The notes below the pieces were generated by a model. That model did no database searches. It was not told the origin of the DNA and worked only from the letters and a program-made list of their open reading frames with translations. From positions 2,046,001 through 2,110,000 of the forward strand of contig CM057130.1 in the NCBI GenBank assembly GCA_029964075.1: DNA of 64,000 nt. Reading direction: 5' to 3'. The stretch comes from Patiria pectinifera (Eukaryota; Echinodermata; Asteroidea; Valvatida; Asterinidae). The position numbers and the translations under genes were made by a program. Shown piece after piece: positions 1 through 11,980 of the stretch (positions are counted from its first letter, which is position 1; each line of letters starts with the position of its first letter).

Positions 1-3000
1 GGCGGGTCACCGCCGTCTTGATAGGCCTGTATTCATTCGGCTTCAGCGTGGCTCTGTACCTGGTGGCCGCCGATAGCTTGTCGCTGTTCTTTCGACTTCT
101 GGACGTGCGAATCTCGCTGTGTGTCTGGATACCAGTCATTATTGCGGGGTCAGCGCCATTGCTGTGGTTCGGCACCCCAAAGGATATGATGTAAGTATTT
201 GATCGGAAAAAAACTGAGTCATAAAAAAAATGAAAAAGGCATAAAAAGCGATACACTAAACACCAGTGAGGAACATGGCAGTGATCATGTTGCACATTCT
301 TGTGCTACAATAATATTGACCATAATATGTATTGCGAAAAAAAGGGGAAAAAAAGATCAGCACTAGACTATTCTGTTAGGATAAAGAAAAGTCGCCATCA
401 TCTGTGTATGCATGCATATTGGCCTTCCCGTAACTGCCTTCATTTGAATACTTTTTTTTCTTCAGTGCTGTTGGTATCGCCATGGGATCGACCACAGTAC
501 TGGGCACCCTAGCTCTCATCACCGGTTCCATTTTAGACATCGGGGAATATCCCGACCCGGGCCCCGTCACACCCACCTTTGCCTCTGTGGCAGGGGCGAT
601 GGGGCTGATCATGAGTGCCTTCGGGGGCCAATTTGTGATTCCTACGCTCCAGCACGACATGAAAAGTCCCGCCGATATGCAGTTGTCGGCCGCTTTGGGC
701 TATCTCGGTGAGTCCGTCTCACTAATGGTTAAAATTGGGACACTTATGGTGTTGATTCCTTGGTAAGAAATTTATGTTCAAGGGGTCTTGGTTGTTCATG
801 CAAGCCTGTTGGTTTGCGCTAACCCTAGTTCGGGCTGCCGCGTCTTACTTTCGAAGTGTTGAATATAAATTAATACAAAATAAACCATAACGTGTATTTT
901 CAACAATCCAATGATATGCTTGGAAACATTACAAATCGGTCTTTATTGTTTCCCCTACCAGCATCCATACAAATGTATGCAATGCATAAAATGTGCGTGT
1001 AATTTATTATTCCAATCAAGCTACATGTTAGTGCTGTGCAACTAGTAAACGTCACTATAGTCGGTATAGGCCCTAGTCGTGTAGTCCCGACCAGTCGCGA
1101 CAATATTGCCTTGCGGGTTTATAGTTACCAGGAAGTCACCAGGAATGCTGGTCTAAGTGTGTGCCAAGTATTAAGTCAATCGGATTGATTTTAGTGCCCA
1201 AAGTGCCGGTGACAAAAAAACGTGTACAAATGCTATGGGCAAAATGGCTGAAAAAGAAAAAAAACAAAAAAAAAACTAGACATATGTTTGTGGACAAACA
1301 CAGGGCTGTTTCGGTAGCTTTTTGTGACATGTGACATGTGTTCCATCAACGAAGGATGTGTAGTTCTGTTTATAATAAATGGTGGCATATAATATGTGAT
1401 TCCATTCGCATAGGGCTTTGAATTATGACGTCACATGTCACGTGATGACGTCATGATGACGTCACATAAAGTTTCATCTATTACTATAATATTATGGTAA
1501 AGAACAACTTAGCCAGAGCAAACATCGTTGAAAGCAAGTTCGCGTCTTTCACCGTTTTAAATAACAAAGCACTTCCGGTTTTAACCAGAAGAAAGGGTCA
1601 CGTGATTTATTTGCACAGATTTAAAAAATGAAGACCCTCGATAATTCTATCAATTCCCGCAAAAATCATGTTCAGGTCTCGACCACCTAATTTTTTTTTT
1701 TTACCTATAACACATCCCGGTCTAGCCACATACCAAGTTTCAACCCAATCAGACTTACATTTCTGCAGATATAGGACTTCATAATATGCACGTAAATTAT
1801 CAAAAATCAATAAAAAAAAATTAGGTGATGACGTCATCATGACGTCATAGTCTTGGCATAATTTTTGTATGAGGGTCTTCCTTGGCTGTAACATTGATGA
1901 CGATTCCAGATCGCCAAGTTATAGAAATGGTGGCTTAAAAACGTGTACAAAGTCAATGGGCTAACATGTACAAAGTTAACGGGCTAAAAAAAACCACTGC
2001 AGAAACATTGCACCTTTAAATTTGTAATTTGCCTTTGAACTGAAACATTTTTATGAAATCTTACTTGATATTCTGACCCTTAGGAATATGTTCAATCGAA
2101 TGACAGCGCGAAAAAAAATACGATTTCTCTTTCCTTCTCATATTAATTCTCGGCTGAAGTTCAGAACTACTCAGTAAGATATTAGTGTTGTATAGGAAAA
2201 GACTTGTGGAAAATCCCACTGCAGAAAAACTGCACCTTTAAATACGTAACATAGGGCTTTTCGGCATTATGATTTTTTATTATACGTCCCTGACTATGCA
2301 CATGCATGAACATAAAATCTGTCAAAGTTAGCCGAAAATCGGCTAAAACGGTCACGGTGATGTGGACAGGATTTGACCTCGGCAACACGTGCTCTGCAGG
2401 CTGACTGACATACGATGTATGTGCGTAACGTACGTGTATGTACATATAGACGTTCTGTGCGTGTTTTAGAGCAGAGGTATTGTCAACCTCAAGTTTTAAG
2501 CGTGCGCAGGGTTCGCTTATTGCCTCGAAGCTTTGAAATGTTGTAGACCTACCCTTAAAAAGACAAAGTAAAAACTAGCATAAAAACTGCCATGGTTGAT
2601 TTTTCAGGAATTTTCAAATGAAAAAGGGTCTTTTTATTATAACTTCCGGTCTGATGACGTCATTCGCCTAAAACTTCGCACACGTCGTAAGTGGGTCAAG
2701 GTCATCATATACACTAATATTTAGGCGATTCCGACAAACTTCGCTGCAGACATCTATTCAAAATACATTTTTACAAATTTTCAACCTGTCGCTAGAGGGC
2801 GCTCGAAGATTGCATGACGTCATTGGTAGATGATTTGAAGAATACTTTTAGTCAAGAGACTAACACCATTAAAAGCAATTTCATATCTATTACCATTTTC
2901 AAATAATAAGCCACTTCCGGTTTTGGCCTTTTTCGACCGGAAGCAAGGGTCACGTGATTTCACGCACACTGAATGAAATAAAGACCTCAACCTACTCTAC

Positions 3001-6000
3001 CACTTGCCGGTAACAGAATGCTGCGGACGCGTCGGGTTGATTTCTTATGCATTTTTAAATATTAAAAGTGTCACATATAAATATAAATACACACCGGATG
3101 ACGTCATCATGACGTCATCATTACATAATGTTGTTTGAATTAGGGTCTTTGCTTGGACAAAGATTGGTGCAAATGAATTACTGGCAAAGAGTCAACAATG
3201 CCCTTTGAAAATCGACAACTTTTTTTTATTTCTGTGTACAAAGTCTATGGGAAAAATTAAATATTCAAAACTCTACAATAAATTAGTCGATGACGTCACC
3301 GTGACGTCAATGTTCGGCATACAACTTCAGTTGCTGGTCTAAGTGTGTGCCAAGTATAAAGCCAATCGGATTGATTTTAGTGCCCAAAGTGCCGGTAACA
3401 AAAAACGTGTACAAATGCTATGGGGAAAATGACTGAAAAAAAAATATAAAAAAAATTAAAAAACAAAAAAATCTTAACGAAAACAAAGGCTGTTTCGGCA
3501 AAGTGCCGAAACAGCCAACTATCTGTGTGTAAACTCATACACGTTGTCGTGACCCTCGGCATATAACTTTGGCACAAACTATTACATTCCCCCAGATTTA
3601 GAAATATGCTCCCCCCTCTTAAATTGAATAACACCACTACCAGAATACTCAGAGACAGTTCCAAGTCTACGCTAGTTGTACCCAAGTGCAAGACTGCTAG
3701 ATACATGAAGTCTACAATTCCTGTCTTAGCTAAACTTTTGTAATTCTTAATTGTTTACAATGTAGGTGCAAGTGAGTACTTCTTATTAGACCATCTTCCC
3801 TGAATGATTTGTCTTCAATTTTGAATTTTTTGAAAAAGTTTATAAATCAGTTTTTTGAACATTGTGCTGTTTTGTGCTGTATACATGATCCTATACTTTG
3901 TAGTAATTTTATGCTTCTACTCCTTTTACTGCTATTTAACAATTTTTAATTCCTGTAAAGTGTAAACGTGGTTATATCAGCGACTCTTTTGTGGCTGCCT
4001 ACCTCGTGTTTTTATATGAATAAACCAGAATAATAATAATAATAATATGCCGAGACCTTTCTTTCGTTTGTGAATAGCACTGCGCCATTTTGTATGGGCT
4101 GCAACAATGGCATAAATTTGAGCCGTGGTAATGGCAACAGATTTTGCCAGAAAATGCATATCAACACCCTTCATTGTGTAAAAAAGAAGGCATTGGTATT
4201 AAGTCTTTGACAACGTTTGTTTAGATATTTTTTTGTATTTTCGACCTTCCAAATTATCGATGTTTGAAAACAGTAATTACTATTCTTTATTTTTGCAGCA
4301 TTGGCCTTCCATAGTTAACCAAACCGTGTTTGGCAATGTGCCAACCATGGGTATATTAATTTTTGAGTAAAATGTGTCATGTGCTGTAACAACGTATACA
4401 GTGCACTGGCTGCAGAACGGGGGGAGCATTTTGTCATGTTATGTTTTAGACATTTATTGTTGTCACAAGCAAAGGAAAGCATAAAAAATGGAAAAGCAAA
4501 CCAAAGAAGACAATTATCTAAACTAATGAGACGGCAATCTGCACAATTATACTGCCATTACCTTGCCTGTTGTTTAGCATCTGATTTTGATCTAAACTTG
4601 ATCCAAAAAAAGGAAAAAACTCTGACGGAAGTCTCACTTGAAATTTTTATTCCAGGAATCGGCACCACGTACGTGGCCATCGGCTTGCCAACGTTTCTGA
4701 TCTACGGGAATATTTACGAAATCCTCGGGGCGGATAACGTCCTTGCGCTGCTAACCACCAAACCAATCCAGGTCATCATTATCGTCATGCTGTCATCCCA
4801 TTTGATTGCTGCATGTGTCTTCATGAACAACCCTACCTTTCAGGACATAGAGAACTATCTCAACATCCCATATGGTGAGGACATTCTCGCTTTATTTTCG
4901 GGAAAAAGTGGGAGTTTCACATCGCTGTTTAGGCCTACATGGAATCACATTGTGTCCATTATGACTGGGATAATCGTTGCGAAAACCTCCCAGACCGCCC
5001 TCTCTCGGTGGGACAGGTTTTGCTTTTAAAATGTCATAAGATGGAATTTGCGTCGGGATGATGTAATTTCAAATTTAGTGGCAATTAAAAATACAGTGTA
5101 TTCAAATTTATTCCAATTTAGTGCATGGGAATGGGAATACAAAGGGTCTAACCGCAATTGCTTGTGTAATGATGATCTTTGCAAGGGCAATATTCCGAAG
5201 TTTGTAGCATGTGTGATGATGGTAATTTAGGCCACATCCCAGATATCGTGTTTGCCTGGTCTTTATGCAAACATAATGTCTACGAAAGGTTTACATGATC
5301 TCAATTGAGGTAAGAAGCTACAGGACATACATCTATAGTCGTTGTCCCCTGCAGCCTACATATAGAGTTGACAACTCTATATTGTGAGGCGTCGATGAAC
5401 GAATCGATATTTACAGGATTCAACATAGCATTCATTTGGATGCTGGCCTTACCCTACATAAAAATAACCGAGGTGCTCCCCTTTCCCTCCAACAAAAAGA
5501 ACTGTATTACATAACAGCTGTATGAGTGTCCAACACTTTTTACATCTAAACTGATCCAGTTAAGGAACGTAGGAAGATAAAAGCAACGTACCCACCTTTT
5601 ACCGTTTGCCTTTATCCCTCTCAGACATCAGTTGGAAGCGGATATTGCTTAGGTCTGCCTACTCGGCACTGATGCTATTCGTGGCTGCGTCCGTGCCGAG
5701 TTTTCCAGTTTATCTGTCGGTCGTTGGTGGCGCCTTGGCAGCAACCGTCAACGGCATTCTTCCCAGTGTTTTGTACCTTAAACTATGCAGCATGGTGCCC
5801 CCGGAAGGAGCCGAGCCCGAGTAAGTATTCGCCTGCCGAGCTAGTTCACTTCTGCAGCACTGCAAAATTAGCTATCCTTAATTAAAAAAGCATATGGATC
5901 ATTTGCTTTTCACGCATTTTATTCATTTCCAGTCTTAACACCACTCAAAATCAAAAGAGGAATGTTCAAAACTAACCTGTTGAAATTTCAGCTCAGTGGA

Positions 6001-6353
6001 TATTACACTTTTCGAGAAGACAGTCAAAAACAATGCGCAATTTTCTGAGCACGATAAGAAATATGTCATGGGGGGGGGGTTCTTAAAATTCTCAGCTCAT
6101 CGGATCGGAGTCGGTGTTTTTTTAGGAAGCTCCAGACACAGTACAAGTTCCACTATCCCCAAGTTAAAGTCGTGTTCTTTCTCTGTTGTTTTTACGCAGG
6201 GGTCCTTTGAGATGGCACCAGACCCTTGTTATTTGTATCGTCATTGCGGTGTCTGTTTTTGCAGCGTTTACATCGTCCATCTCCGGTGTGTACAATATTC
6301 TACAGAACACCCACAATGTAACGTTACCGTGCTATGTCTCACACTATATGTAG
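1..6353 (+). CDS. AAAP-family (Aa_trans) amino-acid transporter, 3' part of gene (5 exons)
   Basis: Likely a multi-pass transporter of the amino acid/auxin permease (AAAP, Aa_trans) family, moving amino acids across a plasma or vesicle membrane. Coding exons are 1-190 (frame from base 3), 466-707, 4656-4874, 5625-5820 and 6200-6353 (TAG at 6351-6353). Every junction has GT..AG and the codon phases join exactly. The visible part is 332 residues, so roughly the first 100-150 residues of a typical 450-500 aa protein lie before the window. Hydrophobic segments run throughout (SFGFSVALYLVAA, PVIIAGSAPLLWF, GIAMGSTTVLGTLALITGS, IQVIIIVMLSSHLIAACVF, TLVICIVIAVSVFAAF). The loop GGQFVIPTLQHDMKSP corresponds to the conserved family segment where a core helix ends in Pro-Thr-(x)n-Met. 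A positively charged WKRILLR precedes a late helix. Substrate cannot be read from sequence; a vesicular or proton-coupled subtype is possible. Confidence 0.85.
1130..3560 (+). repeat. Intronic repeat block rich in TGACGTCA palindromes
   Basis: This block fills much of the 3.9-kb intron 708-4655. About 110 bases at 1146-1255 (starting GCTGGTCTAAGTGTGTGCCA) recur in direct orientation at 3324-3435. Other segments also occur twice: the CACTTCCGGTTTT...AAGGGTCACGTGATTT motif near 1570-1605 and again near 2912-2960, and paired TGACGTCATnATGACGTCA near 1440, 1830 and 3100. The region therefore looks like an imperfect duplication of a unit of roughly 1.3-2.2 kb. No intact ORF is visible. It may be a non-autonomous transposon cluster or a degenerate satellite. 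Confidence 0.6.
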
Positions 6354-6453
6354 TAACGCTCCTACGAAGTATAGTCACGTTATTAAAGAGGTTGTGGAAT
6401 GCTCGAAAACATTTCCGTCATTTTTCGGGTATATGTAGCCTTAGGCGTGATGA

Positions 6454-6459
6454 AATAAA
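6454..6459 (+). promoter_or_regulatory. Polyadenylation signal AATAAA for the amino-acid transporter
   Basis: A canonical AATAAA hexamer lies about 100 bases after the transporter stop codon on the same strand and would end a short 3' UTR. Confidence 0.5.
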
Positions 6460-6586
6460 AACGACTATTGTGTCTGTCATGAAATGAGTACAAAAGGTAC
6501 TTTTGAGAGCTGTTTTTCAGGTCCTGTTTCGACCCGAACGTGCAATTTGTATAAAAGTCGTCGTTGTGGGCAGCAAACAAAACATA

Positions 6587-6663
6587 GTAAATCGTTACGT
6601 AATAAACAGGACTCCCGATGCAGCGTAGTATAAACGAGTCCTGTTTATTACGTCACGATTTAC
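6587..6663. repeat. Short foldback inverted repeat
   Basis: The arms 6587-6614 and 6636-6663 are near-perfect inverted copies (left begins GTAAATCGTTACGTAATAAA) separated by about 21 bases. A weaker outer match, AACCTCTTTAAT at 6664-6675 against ATTAAAGAGGTT at 6382-6393, suggests a larger decayed MITE. Confidence 0.55.
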
Positions 6664-7029
6664 AACCTCTTTAATATTCAAAGTTGTCAGGGTACTAACA
6701 AATTATTTTGTAAATAAAACATCACCATTTCTTATATTTACACTCCTCTTCATATTATTGTAGGAAACACTATACGAGAAATGAAGAATGACGTCTTCCG
6801 ATAAAACTGTTGTGCGTATTTTTAGGTGTATTTTTTTGCCTTTTTAACTTATTGTTTCGTTAATGTTATAAAGAAATTAATGAGTCTAACAAAATGGCAT
6901 TTGTTTAATTTGTTTCATTGTTCATTATTCGTAAGTCGCAGAATTTGACCATTATTGCATTGTTGCTTCAAAAAAGTACTGTAAAATTAAAATGGCAGAA
7001 GTTTCACACTTTTTCGTCAGTATTGTTGA

Positions 7030-7625
7030 TGCACCCTAACGGGGCGCGGCCCCCCAGCGTGGCGCACTTTGATTTTTTGCCCGTAGCACCTAGCTAGAGC
7101 AAAAGTTTTCACTGAAATTTCACAGAAAGTGAAATTTCATCAAGTTCTAAACACTCTTGTTCCTAAATCGCGAGTTTATGTACCTGATACAAAGTTAGAA
7201 GGAAATTTTATTTTGGCGTGATTTTCCGATTTTATTTCGAAGTGCACAGTGAACCCCTCGAAAATGTCCCGAAAAAATAAAAAAATAAAAATTTTCTGAC
7301 CAACTTCTAGTTGGGTATATAAGTAGAGATAATAATTGTTTATAAGAATTTAACAATTTTACAGAAATTCTTAAATGTTAAATTGGATTTTCCGAGATTT
7401 ATTCAAGTGCGCCACGTTGGGGAACACTTAACCGTTTTTGAATTTCGGATTAAATTTCATGAAACCGAAATTGTTCACAGAGGGTAAATAGCAAGCATTA
7501 ATAAGGTAAAAGTACCAGTATTCCTGTGAATGAATTTAAAGTTTGTCAACAAAGAAGTTTGGCAACACTGATGTGGAAAGTCGGGGTAAATGTGCGCCAC
7601 GTTAGGGAACACCACCATAGGCTTG
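7030..7625. repeat. Dispersed repeat, copy 1 (pair at 60300-60890)
   Basis: About 550 bases align by eye with 60300-60890 in the same orientation. Shared landmarks are AGTTCTAAACACTC, ACTTCTAGTTGGGTATATAA, TTATTCAAGTGCGCCACGTT and AGTTTGGCAACACT. The ends carry inverted forms of CCTAACGTGGCGCAC (left, degenerate, near 7036-7070; right near 7592-7608), so it is probably a non-autonomous DNA transposon. A TATATAAG word inside could act as a fortuitous TATA box. No coding capacity is seen. Confidence 0.6.
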
Positions 7626-8202
7626 TGGGAGCCCCATATGTGTTTTTTGGTACACACCTTGAAACTCTCAGGATTACTGATGGATGCCTCAACAAGTTCA
7701 AAACTACTTGATGCCCCGTTTTCTTACCCTTTTATAGGTTGGCCGATGACATTTAAAAGTATGGGGCTTCGCCGACAAAAATGATTCCGATAATTTCACT
7801 TTTCTTTTTCGCACTTGCACAGCTCACCCAAGTGTTACATCATGGGAATAAAATAATTCCAGAATTTTGCCTCTGTTGGGATGGAGCGACATTAAACAAA
7901 ATTGGGGGAAGACAAAAAGCCTATACAGAAAATTTATCTGTAATCAACGGGCAATCTCGGTGCGGTTATTTTCAATCCAGTTTAGTGAACGGAACGGGGG
8001 GGTGGTCAAAATGTTAACATGTCGAATCAAATTCTTTTGTTCGCCTTTGGGGCGTGTCACTGTTTTTCCGCAAAAGGGGGCCACCTTGCATATGAACAAA
8101 ACAAACCTAACAATCTAACCCACATTTCTATATTTTAAGCATTAAACAGACAAACCTATATTTCTATGGCATTCTAGCTGGTATGTATTTGTTTTTGAGG
8201 CG

Positions 8203-8560
8203 TAAGGCAAAACAAAAGTCTCCGAGGTTTGGTATGCGCGCGCGTCGCCGTAGCCATGCGCGTCGGCAAAATGAAAAAGTTTTTTTTTCAATGTAAGATG
8301 ATGTTTCAAAACCGCCAAACTCACTGGTTTGACTGGAATCCTGCTGCTGCACAATTTCAACGTGTTTTTAGATGGGGTTACGATCGAGTATAAGCTGTAT
8401 GTGGCCTCTCTGGACTCCCATATATTTTACACTAAATTTTAGTCGCGCACCATTTGTAGTCATCAGCCGACATTTGAAGAAAAGAAAAAAAAAAAAGCCG
8501 CGTCGCCGCACCACTTTTGGGGCAAGCTCCATACCAGAAACCGGAGACTTTTTTGGCCTA
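8203..8560 (+). mobile_element. MITE, TAAGGCC/GGCCTTA family, copy 1
   Basis: The element is about 358 bp. Its right terminus (CATACCAGAAACCGGAGAC, a T-run, GGCCTA) is the inverse of a degenerate left terminus. Interior landmarks are CGCGCGCGTCGCCGTAGCC on the left and CGTCGCCGCACCACTTTTGG on the right. Similar copies occur at 11609-11980 (opposite orientation) and 44976-45335 (same orientation), with a relative at 31479-31865. No ORF, so non-autonomous. Confidence 0.8.
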
Positions 8561-9086
8561 AAACACTTAGTGGTAGAAAAAGATTAGTTTCACACAAAAG
8601 GCTATATTTATGTAATTGTTTTGGTCTGAAATCAGCGAAATAAAAGTTTATTTTATTATATACACACATCTGTAAACGTATCTCAAATTGCTTTATGTTC
8701 ATTTGACAATTGAAATTGACACAAAATGTGATTGTTTACTCAAATTTACTAAAATCATTTCCTGTTTTTCCCCCTTAACTTATATATTTTAATATACATA
8801 TTAATCCACCCTAAAGTACCCCCTTTGTCAAATTTGCTTCAAAGAAAAGACGTTCCGGCTCTGTTTTCTAATTTCAGTGAAACAAAATGGAATTTATGGA
8901 CAAAATTGTACTTTGCCCGTTTTTTTTTTTAACGAAATGCTTAAAAGCGAAAACATCTTAGACTTTTGTTTTTAATTTACTGCTTATACTGCTCAGGCCA
9001 AGTTTCCTTAAAGAGAAAGTTTGTCAAAAATTGTGTTTCAACATGTAATTCTCAACTCAAGTTTTTAATCTACTGCAAAAAGTAGA

Positions 9087-9475
9087 TGGGGTGCTGTGGT
9101 CCAATGGTGACGGTGTTCGACTCGAGTGCCGTGGTACATGGGTTCGAATCCAGATGGACCGTGGGAACATGGTGCTTGTGCTCTTGAGCAAGGCACTTTA
9201 CCATTGTTGCTTCGTCCTTCGGATGGGACGCACAGCCGTAGGTCCTGTGTGTTGTGTAATGCACGTTAAAGAACCCAGTTACACTTATCGCTAAGAGAAG
9301 GGGTTTGCCCCGGTGTGTCTGGCAGTGGCTGCAATATGCGCCGCAGCACCTTGGAAATCCTTATAAAGGTGCTACATGATGGGTCTCATAGTTCTCATTA
9401 TAAACTTGAGGGCCTCCATGGAAAGCAGTGCCTTGCACTGATTGGAGTTTACCCTCATTAAAGATGACTTTGAAA
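9087..9475 (+). mobile_element. tRNA-derived SINE with conserved central domain, copy 1 (full head)
   Basis: The head at about 9087-9157 resembles a tRNA: a box-A-like TGTGGTCCAATGGTGACG and a perfect box B GGTTCGAATCC. It is followed by the body GTCCTTCGGATGGGACG...GTGTTGTGTAATGCACGTTA...AAGAACCCAG. This central domain is widely shared among marine-invertebrate SINEs, but I cannot name its class with certainty. A 3' region ending in an A-rich tract follows. A second copy without the tRNA head is at 23064-23362. Expected to be transcribed by RNA polymerase III in source copies. Confidence 0.75.
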
Positions 9476-10211
9476 AAAAAAGTCTTTATAAATAACTCTC
9501 CTTTTGGGCTTATTTCGCCATTTTTCCTAAATGGACGCCCGCCTACAAAACAACGGAGTAAAATTGGTATTCAATTGTACATTCTTCATTTGGGCTCAAC
9601 AACAATACCCAGGCGAAAACAATCTTCTGGGCGGGGTAGGAAAAAATGGCATCGAGAGGATTTGGGTTTTATCCCTGAATTTTTCAAAGAATGTACCTAA
9701 TTATTGCATATGGGAGATGACGCCAACTGACTATTTGGTAATGATGTGCTCTTTTTGTTTTGTTTACTTGCTTCCCACAAATAAAAGTGCATCTGACAAA
9801 GTGACAGGGCTGATATATAGGAAGAACTGGTGCATTGTTTTTTTATCACAATGTTCTGTTCATCAAAACTCCCTTTTTCGTTTCCTTCAGAACAATTTTT
9901 GGTCACAAATATGGATCGAAATTCTCGACGGGCGGCACGCAACACTTTTCATTTTCAACCGTGAATATTAAAAACATAAACAAAAACAAGATATTACACG
10001 CTCTTGCTTAGGAAGAAAATATCTTCATTTTGCATCGAGTATTGTCATTTAATTATCCTTTGGTTTGATCGCACTTTGCATGACACTATTTTAAGCCCTG
10101 AAAATTCTTCTTCTGTTTTTGCAATGACGGCCAGCAAACTTTTGCAAACTATATGTGAAGTAGTAGCAAGGGGAATGTAAACAGCCGTTGACATCTCCCG
10201 AATGCGCATGT

Positions 10212-10384
10212 TCAGTTATCGTCATCGGAGAGCACGCGTTCCCATCGTGCATCTAACGGTGCCTTCTTTCGGCAAAAATTGTAGACGGCGGCCTCTGCAA
10301 TAACCACCACAGAACAGACGATCGTCACGCAGGCCACCACAAGAAACACGTCGTTGTAGCTATTTGTCTGGTCGTAAATCCAGC
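10212..10384 (-). CDS. Orphan C-terminal exon of an MCT (SLC16)-like transporter
   Basis: On the minus strand a consensus acceptor (AATTCAG before 10384) opens a phase-1 exon that reads GWIYDQTNSYNDVFLVVACV..., a final hydrophobic helix, and a basic then acidic tail ending DARWERVLSDDDN with TGA at 10212-10214. The GWIYDxTxSY motif followed by the last helix is typical of the end of major-facilitator monocarboxylate transporters. It also matches the last exon of the MCT gene at 49899-50011, with the same phase and the same first six residues apart from one change. No upstream exon was found on this strand between 10384 and 18 kb, an interval taken up by transposons. It may be the tail of a disrupted gene, an isolated duplicated exon, or part of a gene with very long introns. 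Confidence 0.65.
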
Positions 10385-10609
10385 CTGAATTACAGTACAA
10401 AGAGAAATGAAATACGGTGTCTTTTGGGAGACTTTTTTGTCATCAATAGATTGAAATATTGCACGATTGTGGGCCCTAATAGTTCACAGGTTACATACAA
10501 TATGATGCTTATCCAGCCCAATCATATGCGACAGTGTAATACACATGCATGTTTACAGTTTTAAGTATCGCTTTTCATAAATAATTTTCGTGGATTAGGG
10601 GGTACGGTG

Positions 10610-10880
10610 TGTTACAACTGATAATGTAGTAACCAACGGATAACGTATCACCAACCGATAATGTATCACAAATTGACCGATATTGTATCACTAACCGATA
10701 ATGTACCAAAAATTGACTGATAGTGTAGTAAAATTTGTATCCGATAATGTATCACGTGTCGACGGATAATGTAACTACAAAATAAGTGTATCCGATAACG
10801 TATCACCACGGAACGGATACTGTATCAACCGATAATGTATCAAAAATCAACCGATAATGTATCAGTATTGGGAAAAGGTG
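10610..10880 (+). repeat. Left 271-bp terminal inverted repeat, iteron array
   Basis: It holds about a dozen variants of GATAATGTATCA (also GATAACGTATC, GATACTGTATC, GATAGTGTAGT). Many are preceded by CC or AAC, giving a core near (A)ACCGATAATGTATCA. The outer end is TGTTACAACTG and the inner end is TATTGGGAAAAGGTG. Confidence 0.85.
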
Positions 10881-11084
10881 TACACAAATGTTTGTTTTAT
10901 GTCCGATTATCCCGCCCCACGTTTTGACCAGGGCGGGGGAGGGGGGGGGGGTCTGGGCTAGTTGATCACCACCACCCCCATTATTTTGTATTTAGTGAAA
11001 AAGGGCAGATTTTGAGGTATTTTTCAAACTTTCAAAAACAAAAACAAATCAAAAACTTGGGGAAGGGGGTATCATATTTCAATA

Positions 11085-11310
11085 GGGGACGCTGTTCAAA
11101 TTTGACAATTATTAACAATGGATTACAGAATGGTGTAAAAATACCCCCTATCTAAGCTGCCTCCGTCCGTATTTTGAACAGGCGGACATAATACCAGTAA
11201 TTTTTTGGGGGGTGTCACAGCAGAGGGGGGGGGGGGTTGCATTATTTTTTTTTAGGAATTTGTATGCAATTTGTTTTGGGACACAGCTGCGGGACCCCCC
11301 CCCCCCTGGA
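11085..11310. repeat. Dispersed repeat with G/C homopolymers (pair at 54185-54400)
   Basis: GACGCTGTTCAAATT...TTACAGAATGGTGTA...AACAGGCGGACAT, then an interrupted G-run and TTTTTTTAGGAA, match 54205-54350 in the same orientation. The runs of 8-13 G or C are prone to sequencing error. Confidence 0.5.
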
Positions 11311-11608
11311 TCCGCGCCTGTGTTGGCCTCAAGGAAGCGGCAGGCTCGTGACGTATGTGTGGGTTGAACAAACTGAAGTCAGTGGGTAGACAAATAACAA
11401 ATGACGTCACATGCGAACGGTGCCCCCCTCTAAAAATAGCCGGGGCATTATTTTGTACGGTACAGTAATATTGTGTACACGATTGTAGGATTTTATCAGC
11501 GCTCCCCGTTGAAAATATGGCACGACCCCCCTCCCCCTCATCGACCCCCTCCCCTCATCCCCTTCCCCTCACCCCCATCACCCCCATACCCCCTCACTAA
11601 ATGAGCAG

Positions 11609-11980
11609 TAAGGCCAAAAAAAAAAGTCTCCGGTTTCTGGTATGGAGCTTGTCCAAAAAGTGGTGCGGCGACGCGGCTTTTTTTTTTTTTACCTGACTTT
11701 TTTGCTTCAAATGTCGACTGATGACTGCAAATGGTGCCCGACTAAACTTAGTACAAATATATGGGAGTCCAGAGAGGCCACATAAAGCTTATTCTCGATC
11801 ATAACCCCATCTAAAAACACGTTAAAATTGTGCAGCAGCAGGATTCCAGTCAAATCAGTGAGTTTGGCGGTTTTGAGACATCATCTTTTATTGAAAAAAA
11901 AACTTTTTCATTTTGCCGACGCGCATGGCTACGGCGACGCGCGCGCATACCAGAAACCGGAGACTTTTTTTTTTGGCCTA
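11609..11980 (-). mobile_element. MITE, TAAGGCC/GGCCTTA family, copy 2 (nested)
   Basis: Termini TAAGGCCAAAAAAAAAAGTC and the inverse ending GGCCTA enclose the same interior landmarks as copy 1 but in reverse orientation (CGGCGACGCGGC on the left, GGCTACGGCGACGCGCGCGC on the right). It sits inside the long-TIR element 10610-12998, so it inserted later. Confidence 0.85.

Noticed and set aside
5361..5381. TATAGAGTTG/CAACTCTATA hairpin as a regulatory element
   Set aside because: Short, AT-rich and intronic; easily expected by chance.
5996..6199. Extra coding exon after the acceptor-like TTTCAG at about 5991
   Set aside because: The phase does not fit the preceding donor at 5821, while the acceptor at 6199 joins exactly and restores the last helix.
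9087..9160. Functional tRNA gene
   Set aside because: Box A and B are present, but the sequence continues into a repeated SINE body and the stems do not pair cleanly. The same reasoning applies to 30552-30617 on the minus strand.
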